DNA from: Ignavibacteria bacterium
Lineage (GTDB): Bacteria > Bacteroidota > Ignavibacteria > Tepidaquicellales > OLB5
Direction of reading: 5' to 3'
Assembly (NCBI GenBank): GCA_027492415.1
Contig: JAPUEV010000383.1
Span: forward strand, 1 to 5,211
DNA length: 5,211 nt
Within the stretch, counting starts at the first letter, position 1, and the number at the start of each line of letters is the position of its first letter. The notes beneath the pieces are model-generated. The model was not told the origin of the DNA. It ran no database searches and saw only the letters and a program-made list of their open reading frames with translations. This document shows positions 1 through 5,211 of this stretch, piece by piece. A program made the translations under genes and the position numbers.

Positions 1-75
1 ATTTTCAGCAGAGCTCCATATAAATGAGTATGCAATTAAGCATACTAAACAAGTTAGAATAATTTTAGTCTTCAT
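1..75 (-). CDS. N-terminal fragment of a secreted or periplasmic protein (signal peptide), cut by the window edge
   Basis: An ATG at 75-73 on the minus strand opens a frame of 25 codons that runs without a stop to the window edge. The translation begins MKTKIILTCLVCLIAYSF and ends IWSSAEN. This is a textbook Sec signal peptide: two lysines in the n-region, a hydrophobic core of about 16 residues, and a small-residue c-region in which signal peptidase I could cut after SSA. The mature protein lies outside the window, so no function can be given. The gene is in the same direction as rel and 158 bp downstream of its stop. There is no clear Shine-Dalgarno sequence before the ATG. Cys residues occur inside the core, but none sits in a good lipobox, so a lipoprotein is less likely. 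The gene is inferred from the signal peptide alone; a plus-strand frame through the same bases (positions 2-157) is the competing reading. Confidence 0.62.
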   Translation of the reverse strand, partial: MKTKIILTCLVCLIAYSFIWSSAEN

Positions 76-80
76 ATCTT

Positions 81-88
81 CAAATATA
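81..88 (-). promoter_or_regulatory. TATATTTG, possible Bacteroidota-type -7 box of the left-edge gene
   Basis: On the minus strand the octamer TATATTTG matches the TAnnTTTG -7 consensus described for the main sigma factor of Bacteroidota. It ends only 5 nt before the ATG at 75, so a transcript starting there would be leaderless or nearly so. No TTTG box is found about 20 nt upstream, which weakens the call. The surrounding sequence is very AT-rich, so a chance match is quite possible. Confidence 0.2.
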
Positions 89-133
89 TTAATAATTGTT
101 TACAGGTTTTATGATAAAAATCATGTTGGTTTG

Positions 134-206
134 CAGGGGTCGAAATACACTTGTTAAACTGACCCTGGAACAAGTTCCGTGCCTTCGGCAGGTGTAGCAG
201 GGTGAC
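134..206. repeat. intergenic inverted-repeat element with nested hairpins
   Basis: This stretch between rel and the left-edge gene is visibly richer in GC and symmetry than its surroundings. ACCCTG (162-167) pairs with CAGGGT (198-203). TGCC/GGCA around 180-190 makes an inner hairpin with a TTC loop. GAACAAGTTC (168-177) is self-complementary. ACTTGTT (149-155) can alternatively pair with AACAAGT (169-175), and CAGGGGTC (134-141) is a near-complement of GACCCTG (161-167). Read on the minus strand, GTCACCCTG ... GAACTTGTTCCAGGGTC resembles a palindromic intergenic repeat that I recall from Bacteroidota genomes, here with about 20 extra bases in its middle. It may also serve as a terminator-like structure after rel, although there is no T-tract. 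Dispersed copies cannot be shown from one window. Confidence 0.5.
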
Positions 207-233
207 ACTCTAATAGAAATTACAAAATTTTAT

Positions 234-2459
234 TTATTCCTCAAAACGTTTTACTTCAAAAACGCCCTGTATATGCCTTATCTTTTCGATAAGCTCGTTA
301 AGGTGAGTGATATTTTTAACCATAAGTATAACTGTTCCATCAAACAATGAGCCTTTTGAAGCAATACTAACGCTTTTAATATTTGTATTGCTGTGAACAG
401 AGATGACGTTGGTAATTTCGTTCAGCATACCGGGTCGATCTTCACCGTTTATTCTAAGACCGACAAAGAATTCATCTTCAACCTGCTCAGGCCACTGGAC
501 TTCGATTATCCTCTGAGGGTCGCTTAAGAACAGATTAGTAAGATTTTTGCAGGACTTCTTGTGTATCTTAATACCTTCTGTCTTTGAAATAAATCCAATG
601 ATATCTTCTCCGGGGATAGGGTTGCAGCAATTGGCGTAACTGAAGAGCAGGTCTTTTACATCACCGCCGGCGATAATTTTATTTTTGGTTGAGCGCGCAG
701 TCTTAATATAAGTTTCAAACAGGCTTTGCTCGTTTTCTTTTACTTTAAATGTCTGAGTTTTTTCGATGGGTTTAACCCATGGCGAAACAATTTCTCCGCT
801 TATTAGCTTATTACGGTCCTTTACCAGCTCATAAAGCTCATCGGCAGTAATTTGGTTATCTTCTATACTAAGATAGATATGCTGCAGGCTTTCAAATTTT
901 AATCTTGGAAGCAGCTTATTCATATCATCTTCGCTTAAGGTCAGCTTCATTTTTTTCAGCTTCTTAAGCCACGTTTCCCTGCCCTCTTCAATTTTAAGCC
1001 TGCGCTCGTTATTGAAGTATTTATGTATATCGGACTTTGCTTTGTGGGTAACAACAAATTTTTCCCAGTCCTGGTGAGGCTTTTTAATCCTGGATGTTAT
1101 TACCTCGATCTGGTCGCCTGATTTAAGCTTTGAATCAAGCGGAACAATTTTACCGTTCACTTTAGCTCCAATGCATTTGTAACCCACTTCGCTGTGAATA
1201 TCAAAAGCAAAATCAACCGGGGTCGAATTTATCGGCAGAATTTTAAGATCCCCTTTAGGGGTAAACACATATATTTCATCCTGGTAAAGATTAAGCTTTA
1301 ATCCTTCCATTATCTGCTTTGGAGTGGATTCCTTTGAAGAGCTGTCAAAAAGCTCACGTATCCAGGTGATCCAGTCCTCCATCTGGTGATCGTTGACGCT
1401 GATATTTTCCTTATACTTCCAGTGGGCAGCAACACCTTTTTCAGCGACTTCATGCATATCGCGGGTGCGAATCTGTACTTCCACCATTTTGCCTTCGGGT
1501 CCGATAAGTGTTGTATGGATTGACTGGTAGCCATTCTGCTTGGGAAGTGAGATGTAATCTTTGAATCTTTCAGGTACCGGGATATAAATTTCTGATGCAA
1601 TTCCGTAAACTGTGAAACAGTCATTACGCTCCTGGGTATCAAGGATTATCCTTACAGCAAAAAGGTCATAAATTTCCTCGAATGCTTTACTTCTTGAAAG
1701 CATTTTTTTGGCAATACTGTAAAGGTGCTTTGCACGTCCTGATATTTCATATTTGAAGCCTTCTTTATCAAGCTGTTCTTTAATAGGGGTTATGAACTTT
1801 TTTACATAGTTTTCGCGTTCACGTTTTTTTGCAATTACCTTTTTTGATATTTCTTTGTAGAACTGGCGGTCAAGATATTTAAATGACATATCTTCGAACT
1901 CAGTTTTAACACGGGAAAGTCCCAGCCTGTGTGCAAGCGGCGCATAAATTTCCATGGTTTCGCGCGCCATTCTGACCTGCCGTTCAGGGCTTAAGTATTC
2001 AAGGGTTTTCAGGTTATGGAGCCTGTCTGCAAATTTGACAAGTATTACACGGATATCATTTGACATCGAAAGAAGCATTTTGCGGTAATTTTCTACCTGT
2101 TTTGCTTCGTAATTTTCAAACATTCCCTCAATTTTGGTAGCGCCGTCAACAATATCGGCAATAGTTTCGCCAAACTCTGCTTTAACATCTTCGTAGGTGA
2201 ACTTGGTATCTTCAACAACATCGTGTAATAAAGCAGCAGCAACAGTGATATCATCCAGTGGAATTTCACTGGCGACTATAGTTGCAACTTCATAGGGATG
2301 AATAACAACAGGCTCGCCCGATGCGCGCTTATCAAGCTTGTGCGCATTCAGGCTGAACTTAAATGCGTCTGTGATCAGCTTTTCGTTGAATTCGCCGAGG
2401 TTTTTCCTGCAAAGCGAAAGTAGGTCATCGAGCTTCTTTTTATATAAAGTACTTAACAA
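234..2459 (-). CDS. rel: bifunctional (p)ppGpp synthetase/hydrolase (long RelA/SpoT homologue, Rel)
   Basis: This cytoplasmic enzyme makes (p)ppGpp from ATP and GDP/GTP and degrades it, which drives the stringent response. The 741-residue protein has the complete long-RSH layout. The HD hydrolase domain has all expected residues: R45, H54, H79-D80, E83-D84, D145 and N149. The synthetase domain (about 236-350) has GRAKHLYSI, D265, NGYQSIHT with Y311, and E327 in VEVQIRT. RFKD (298-301) is the RxKD signature of bifunctional enzymes, as opposed to ExDD of synthetase-only RelA. The TGS domain (394-456) carries H422, the position that contacts the tRNA acceptor end in RelA. A zinc-finger-type segment has C611-C612, H633 and C637, and an ACT domain closes the protein (about 664-741). 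Both activities look intact. The frame opens at TTG (2459-2457): an in-frame TAA lies 4 codons upstream and no ATG occurs before M113, inside the HD domain. No good Shine-Dalgarno sequence precedes it. The leader carries a hairpin repeat (2487-2538). Confidence 0.97.
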   Translation of the reverse strand: MLSTLYKKKLDDLLSLCRKNLGEFNEKLITDAFKFSLNAHKLDKRASGEPVVIHPYEVATIVASEIPLDDITVAAALLHDVVEDTKFTYEDVKAEFGETIADIVDGATKIEGMFENYEAKQVENYRKMLLSMSNDIRVILVKFADRLHNLKTLEYLSPERQVRMARETMEIYAPLAHRLGLSRVKTEFEDMSFKYLDRQFYKEISKKVIAKKRERENYVKKFITPIKEQLDKEGFKYEISGRAKHLYSIAKKMLSRSKAFEEIYDLFAVRIILDTQERNDCFTVYGIASEIYIPVPERFKDYISLPKQNGYQSIHTTLIGPEGKMVEVQIRTRDMHEVAEKGVAAHWKYKENISVNDHQMEDWITWIRELFDSSSKESTPKQIMEGLKLNLYQDEIYVFTPKGDLKILPINSTPVDFAFDIHSEVGYKCIGAKVNGKIVPLDSKLKSGDQIEVITSRIKKPHQDWEKFVVTHKAKSDIHKYFNNERRLKIEEGRETWLKKLKKMKLTLSEDDMNKLLPRLKFESLQHIYLSIEDNQITADELYELVKDRNKLISGEIVSPWVKPIEKTQTFKVKENEQSLFETYIKTARSTKNKIIAGGDVKDLLFSYANCCNPIPGEDIIGFISKTEGIKIHKKSCKNLTNLFLSDPQRIIEVQWPEQVEDEFFVGLRINGEDRPGMLNEITNVISVHSNTNIKSVSIASKGSLFDGTVILMVKNITHLNELIEKIRHIQGVFEVKRFEE

Positions 2460-2486
2460 TATTTTCTGGTATTAAAAAATTTATCC

Positions 2487-2538
2487 GGGGCTAAAGCCCC
2501 ATTAGGGGTCAACAGTATCCACGACCTAAAAGTCGTGG
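2487..2538. repeat. composite double-hairpin intergenic repeat in the rel leader
   Basis: Two perfect short hairpins sit 18 bases apart in an otherwise AT-rich gap. The first has a 5-bp stem GGGGC/GCCCC (2487-2491 with 2496-2500) and a 4-base loop. The second has a 7-bp stem CCACGAC/GTCGTGG (2519-2525 with 2532-2538) and a 6-base loop. Between them, GGGG at 2505-2508 can also pair with CCCC at 2497-2500, so two mutually exclusive folds exist. Hairpins of this style, with a stem of 5-7 G/C-rich pairs around a CTAAA-type loop, recur as dispersed intergenic repeats in Bacteroidota-type genomes. They resemble REP elements moved by REP-associated tyrosine transposases; no such transposase is in this window, so that link is inference. 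The first hairpin ends 27 nt before the rel start codon, so both should be in the rel transcript if it begins upstream of them. Confidence 0.65.
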
Positions 2539-2661
2539 CAATTCAGTTATTAACTAAAAAACAAATTGTTTAAATCTAAGGGGATTAAAACCTCTATTCC
2601 TTTAATTTTCTCATTAATATACTAAACAAGATCGATCAAGTGAAAATTCCTGATCTGTTAT
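2539..2661. other. remaining upp-rel gap; no clear promoter or terminator
   Basis: This AT-rich stretch lies between the upp stop and the hairpin repeat. I see no convincing TTTG / TAnnTTTG pair or sigma-70 promoter on the minus strand for rel, and no GC-rich hairpin followed by a T-tract after upp. It contains small symmetric sequences: AAACAAATTGTTT (2559-2571), AGTTATTAACT (2545-2555) and GATCGATC (2630-2637). All are short enough to be chance in AT-rich DNA. The simplest reading is that rel is transcribed either from a weak unrecognised promoter here or by read-through from upp. Confidence 0.35.
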
Positions 2662-3315
2662 TTACAGAGTTCCGAAAAGCCTGTCGCCGGCATCGCCGAG
2701 ACCGGGGACAATATAACCAACATGATTAAGCTTTTTATCAAGCGCACAGGTGAAGATCTTAATTTCTTTGTGGTATTTCTGAACTTCCTTTACACCTTCG
2801 GGGGCGGCAACAAGGCATGCGGCAACTATTTTGCCAACACCTGTTTTTTTAGCTTCATCAATAGCGCTGCACATACTTCCGCCGGTTGCAAGCATGGGGT
2901 CAAGAATATAAACAATCGAGTTCTTTTTATCTTTAAGCCTGGGAAATTTAAAATAATATCTTATTGGCTGCAGGGTAATTTCGTTTCTGTAAACGCCAAG
3001 GTGGCTTATCCTTGCTTCGGGGAAAATGGATGCAAAGCCGTTTGTGAGTCCGAGCCCCGCCCTTAAAATAGGCATAAGCACAATTTCATCTTTTATTACG
3101 GTACCATTGAATGGGGTAAGCGGGGTAAGTATTTTTTTTGCCTTTAAGCCAAGCTCCTTGCCTGCTTCATAGGCGAGGAGCATGGAAAGCTTATCTACGT
3201 AGGTACGGAACTCGAAATAAGATGTGTTCTTATCGCGGATCTTTGTAATGTAACTTTTTACCAAAGGGTGCTCAAGCTGAATCAAATTCTTGAAAGCAGG
3301 ATTTCTTTTGAGCAT
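2662..3315 (-). CDS. upp: uracil phosphoribosyltransferase
   Basis: This cytosolic enzyme converts uracil and PRPP to UMP and pyrophosphate in pyrimidine salvage. The 217-residue protein shows the family hallmarks in order: HPLVKSYITKIRDKNTS near the N-terminus (residues 16-32), SMLLAYEA (44-51), PILRAGLG (82-89), LGVYRNEITLQP (106-117), the PRPP-binding loop ILDPMLATGGS (137-147), and the C-terminal uracil-binding segment YIVPGLGDAGDRLFGT (201-216). No key motif is missing. The usual length is about 208-209 residues; the extra residues are at the N-terminus (MLKRNPAFKN). The ATG at 3315 is nevertheless the only reasonable start, because an in-frame TAA lies 5 codons upstream and the next Met is residue 45. 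No Shine-Dalgarno sequence is visible. The gene starts 12 bp after the lipoprotein stop, so the two are probably one transcript. Known enterobacterial Upp is activated by GTP; whether this one is cannot be read from sequence. Confidence 0.97.
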   Translation of the reverse strand: MLKRNPAFKNLIQLEHPLVKSYITKIRDKNTSYFEFRTYVDKLSMLLAYEAGKELGLKAKKILTPLTPFNGTVIKDEIVLMPILRAGLGLTNGFASIFPEARISHLGVYRNEITLQPIRYYFKFPRLKDKKNSIVYILDPMLATGGSMCSAIDEAKKTGVGKIVAACLVAAPEGVKEVQKYHKEIKIFTCALDKKLNHVGYIVPGLGDAGDRLFGTL

Positions 3316-3327
3316 TTTCTGTTTAAT

Positions 3328-4356
3328 TTAATTCAGCAATGTAACTGTTAAGTTTGTTGTTACAGCCTGTGATGAATTAGCTGACTGGCCCTGTGCAGAA
3401 AGCTTCATATCAAGCTTTAAATTAGTGTTTGTTTCTTTTGAAGAAATGCATCCGCGGTTCAGGTTAAAAGCAATTTTGCCGTTACCTGAAGTTTCAGAGT
3501 TTTCAATTTTAACAACCATACCGCGCTCTTTAACTTCTTTATTTTTGAATTCAACAATAAGGTTCGCTTCTATGTTTGCAATTTTCTGGCCGTTCTTATC
3601 TTCAACTGATTTTAAAGTGTACTTCGCATTATTTACAACTTCGAAGAATAATACTGCTGAATTGAATGATTTTGTCCAGCTGGAATCCACTGTAATAGCT
3701 GCAGGAGGACAAACCTGGTATTCCTGCTGAAGGATCTCTTTGATAGATTCCTCACCGAATGACTGCTTTATTTCCTGTTTATCTTTTTCTTTGAGTGTAT
3801 CACCAAGAGATTTGAAAAGGACTTCATAGATCTTTTCCATTCCATAAACATCAGTAATTTCTCCCTGTGGGCTAACCCTGGTATAGAAAGGATTATTTAT
3901 CACAGCATTATACTGTATGAATGCAGGATTATTTCTCACGCTGTCATTAACGCTTGAATTATATTTTATATTCTGCTCACCCATTGATGATGAGATGTTA
4001 ATTGAGTCAAAATTGATTTTATAGCTTATGATGCCCGCAGCATCAACATCATTAACTTCTTTGGAGTAATAATAATTTATCTCGTTATCCTGTTTAACTT
4101 CTTTATCTTCTGTTGCAGGTGATTTTTCCATATTTGATGTTTTGGCAACCATCTTATAATAGAATTTATCCCCTTTTTTTACAATATACTTAAGCTGAAC
4201 TTTATCTTTGCCTGTTACACTGTCTTTTTTTACAAGCTCACTGATATTTCCGTCTTTATTATTATTATTTGTTTTATCATCCTTTTTATCACCGCAGCCG
4301 TAAATGTAAACAAATAAGGCAGCTATGAGGAGATTCAGGAAAAAAAATTTACGCAT
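3328..4356 (-). CDS. lipoprotein of unknown function, possibly DUF6263-like
   Basis: A 342-residue envelope lipoprotein of unrecognised function. From the ATG at 4356 it begins MRKFFFLNLLIAALF and continues to IYGC: a basic n-region, a hydrophobic core and a lipobox-like site with the lipidated Cys at residue 21. A hydrophilic linker rich in Asp, Lys and Asn follows (GDKKDDKTNNNNKDG), then a domain of alternating polar/hydrophobic strands without further membrane segments. Recognisable stretches are KKGDKFYYKM (61-70), YTRVSPQGEITDVYG (158-172), VDSSW (223-227) and a C-terminal SGNGKIAFNLNRGC (290-303). Two other Cys (216, 303) could form a disulfide. This pattern reminds me of Bacteroidota DUF6263 lipoproteins, but that is recall, not a search. 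The frame stays open to an ATG at 4485. I prefer 4356 because it gives a proper signal peptide, has AGAAAGG before it, and leaves a good promoter upstream at 4431-4462. Probably co-transcribed with upp. Confidence 0.78.
   Translation of the reverse strand: MRKFFFLNLLIAALFVYIYGCGDKKDDKTNNNNKDGNISELVKKDSVTGKDKVQLKYIVKKGDKFYYKMVAKTSNMEKSPATEDKEVKQDNEINYYYSKEVNDVDAAGIISYKINFDSINISSSMGEQNIKYNSSVNDSVRNNPAFIQYNAVINNPFYTRVSPQGEITDVYGMEKIYEVLFKSLGDTLKEKDKQEIKQSFGEESIKEILQQEYQVCPPAAITVDSSWTKSFNSAVLFFEVVNNAKYTLKSVEDKNGQKIANIEANLIVEFKNKEVKERGMVVKIENSETSGNGKIAFNLNRGCISSKETNTNLKLDMKLSAQGQSANSSQAVTTNLTVTLLN
4258..4269. repeat. four ATT triplets (four Asn codons) in the lipoprotein linker
   Basis: Four tandem ATT units on the plus strand read as AAT x4 on the coding strand, giving the NNNN run just after the lipidated Cys. 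Slippage would change linker length by whole residues without breaking the frame. It is short and may be stable. Confidence 0.5.
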
Positions 4357-4430
4357 TATAAGCCTTTCTACTATTAAAATGCGCCATTCCTTCTGCAGGA
4401 TATGACGCCAGCATTGTATTATATAATCTG

Positions 4431-4462
4431 CAAATATACCCACAATTTGAGGTATTTTCAAA
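4431..4462 (-). promoter_or_regulatory. candidate promoter of the lipoprotein-upp transcript
   Basis: On the minus strand, TTTG (4462-4459), a 20-nt spacer and TATATTTG (4438-4431) match both halves of the Bacteroidota vegetative consensus TTTG / 19-21 nt / TAnnTTTG exactly. Transcription would begin around 4425, leaving a leader of roughly 70 nt before the ATG at 4356. An overlapping sigma-70-like alternative exists: TTGTGG, 16 nt, TATAAT (ending near 4418). Either one places the start of transcription inside the in-frame N-terminal extension, arguing that translation does not begin at 4485. Confidence 0.5.
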
Positions 4463-4502
4463 GGTAAATGAACGGGTAGTTTCATTATTGCAAATTTAAA
4501 TC

Positions 4503-4533
4503 TTGAATAAACTAATATTTAGTGATAATTTTG
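4503..4533 (+). promoter_or_regulatory. candidate promoter of aqpZ
   Basis: TTG (4503-4505; three of four bases of the -33 box TTTG) is followed after 20 nt by TAATTTTG (4526-4533), which fits TAnnTTTG. Transcription would start near 4540, about 23 nt before the aqpZ ATG. The same stretch also contains TTGAAT and GATAAT 15 nt apart, a poorer sigma-70-type match because of the short spacer. It is divergent from, and about 40 bp from, the candidate lipoprotein promoter. Confidence 0.45.
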
Positions 4534-4562
4534 TGAATATTAGAAACTTATTGAAAATTAAA

Positions 4563-5211
4563 ATGAAAAAACTAATTGCAGAATTTATCGGAACATTTTG
4601 GCTGGTACTTGGAGGATGCGGAAGCGCTGTATTAGCGGCTGCATTTCCGGGTGTAGGTATAGGTTTAGTTGGAGTATCCTTTGCATTTGGATTAACGGTT
4701 TTAACAATTGCATATTCACTGGGTCATATTTCAGGGGCTCATTTAAATCCCGCGGTTTCTTTCGGACTTTGGGTTGGCGGCAGGTTCAGCTCAAAAGAAT
4801 TAGTTCCTTACATTGTTTCGCAGATCCTGGGCGCTATTGCAGCAGCGGGAGTATTATACATTATTGCAACAGGCAATGGCAGTTCAATTGGCGGTTTTGC
4901 TGCAAACGGTTACGGCGAGCACTCACCCGGCCACTATAATATGATAAGCGCACTGGTGTGTGAAGTTGTAATGACATTTATGTTTATTTTAATTATCCTG
5001 GGAGCAACTGATGAACGCGCACCAAAAGGTTTTGCAGGTATTGCAATCGGCTTAGGCTTAACACTTGTTCATTTAATAAGCATACCTGTTACAAACACTT
5101 CGGTAAATCCGGCAAGAAGCATCAGCCAGGCGATATTTGTCGGCGGCTGGGCAATTGAACAGTTATGGATGTTCATAGCTGCTCCTTTGACCGGTGCAAT
5201 CTTAGCCGGTG
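4563..5211 (+). CDS. aqpZ: aquaporin Z, water channel (3' end cut by the window edge)
   Basis: This inner-membrane channel of the MIP family moves water down osmotic gradients. The 216 codons present align nearly end to end with E. coli AqpZ, as far as I can compare from memory. They include FWLVLGGCGSAVLAAAFPG (12-30), FGLTVLTIAYSLGHISGAHLNPA (around 42-64, first NPA at 62-64), NGYGEHSPG (115-123), LTLVHLISIPVTNTSVNPARS (around 166-186, second NPA at 182-184) and GGWAIEQLW (194-202). Positions equivalent to the aromatic/Arg filter are F42, H170, T179 and R185, the set typical of strict water channels rather than glycerol facilitators. Family length is about 230, so some 10-15 C-terminal residues are missing. 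The ATG at 4563 is chosen by alignment; it is preceded by an A-rich stretch and no Shine-Dalgarno sequence. Translation must follow this frame, not the shorter plus-strand frame at 4598-4939. The gene is divergent from the lipoprotein gene. Confidence 0.96.
   Translation, partial: MKKLIAEFIGTFWLVLGGCGSAVLAAAFPGVGIGLVGVSFAFGLTVLTIAYSLGHISGAHLNPAVSFGLWVGGRFSSKELVPYIVSQILGAIAAAGVLYIIATGNGSSIGGFAANGYGEHSPGHYNMISALVCEVVMTFMFILIILGATDERAPKGFAGIAIGLGLTLVHLISIPVTNTSVNPARSISQAIFVGGWAIEQLWMFIAAPLTGAILAG

Noticed and set aside
2..157. Plus-strand open frame of 51 codons entering from the left edge
   Set aside because: It could be the tail of a gene, but it overlaps the minus-strand signal-peptide start, which is the more specific signal, and AT-rich DNA easily gives a frame of this length across six frames.
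134..206. SRP RNA (ffs) or tmRNA gene
   Set aside because: I compared the remembered conserved core of SRP RNA and the ends of tmRNA on both strands; the required GGTCAGG...GGAAGGNAGCAGCC core and tRNA-like ends are absent.
1310..1642. Open frame of 110 codons on the minus strand within rel
   Set aside because: It lies wholly inside rel in another frame of the same strand, begins with no sensible context and has no recognisable motif; rel is intact and conserved throughout this segment.
42..2630. 12-bp direct repeat ATACTAAACAAG at 42-53 and 2619-2630, on either side of rel
   Set aside because: Roughly one 12-mer repeat is expected by chance in a window of this size, more in AT-rich DNA, and the first copy lies in codons of the left-edge gene.
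2640..2661. Rho-independent terminator after upp
   Set aside because: Only a 5-bp GATCA/TGATC match with a long loop and no T-tract; not convincing.
2722..3066. Plus-strand open frame of 114 codons opposite upp
   Set aside because: Antisense shadow of a well-conserved enzyme; its Cys/Gly/Phe-rich translation mirrors the codons of upp.
3425..3730. Plus-strand open frame of 101 codons opposite the lipoprotein gene
   Set aside because: Antisense to a convincing coding region, with no motif or promoter of its own.
4598..4939. Plus-strand open frame of 113 codons overlapping aqpZ
   Set aside because: Out of frame with the AqpZ translation, which retains both NPA motifs and the filter residues; the shifted frame gives a Trp/Arg/Cys-rich product typical of frameshifted coding sequence.
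4563..5211. Recent horizontal transfer of aqpZ, because it resembles the proteobacterial protein closely
   Set aside because: AqpZ is strongly conserved across many phyla, and the AT-rich codon use and upstream promoter type here match the neighbouring genes by eye.

Overview
The window is ordinary, AT-rich bacterial chromosome carrying five genes. Four are on the minus strand (read from high to low coordinates): a lipoprotein gene, upp, rel, and the first codons of a secreted protein that runs off the left edge. One is on the plus strand: aqpZ, cut by the right edge. The organism is most likely a member of the Bacteroidota/Ignavibacteriota group. The reasons are indirect. Start codons mostly lack Shine-Dalgarno sequences. 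Promoter candidates of the form TTTG / about 20 nt / TAnnTTTG lie in front of two genes. The intergenic gaps hold short GC-rich hairpin repeats of a style common in that group. The lipoprotein has the charged, Asn-rich linker and the general look of a Bacteroidota-type family. No rRNA or other phylogenetic marker is present, so this placement is an inference.

Layout from left to right. Positions 1-75 (minus) encode the N-terminus of a protein with a Sec signal peptide. Positions 76-233 are intergenic and contain an inverted-repeat element (134-206). Positions 234-2459 (minus) encode a full-length bifunctional Rel (p)ppGpp synthetase/hydrolase that apparently starts at TTG. Positions 2460-2661 are intergenic and hold a composite hairpin repeat (2487-2538) inside the presumed rel leader. 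Positions 2662-3315 (minus) are upp, uracil phosphoribosyltransferase. Twelve bases upstream of it is a gene for a lipoprotein of unknown function (3328-4356), probably co-transcribed with upp. Positions 4357-4562 form a divergent promoter region, and aqpZ (aquaporin Z) begins at 4563.

Functionally, Upp salvages uracil to UMP using PRPP, and Rel sets the (p)ppGpp level that controls nucleotide and ribosome synthesis. Their adjacency is compatible with a nucleotide-homeostasis neighbourhood but does not prove one. The lipoprotein and the aquaporin are envelope components on either side of a shared promoter region.

I found no CRISPR array, transposase, RNA gene or defence system, and nothing that convincingly looks like a new biological system. 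The most useful observations are the left-edge gene, the corrected lipoprotein start with its matching divergent promoters, the TTG start of rel, and the repeat elements in the gaps.
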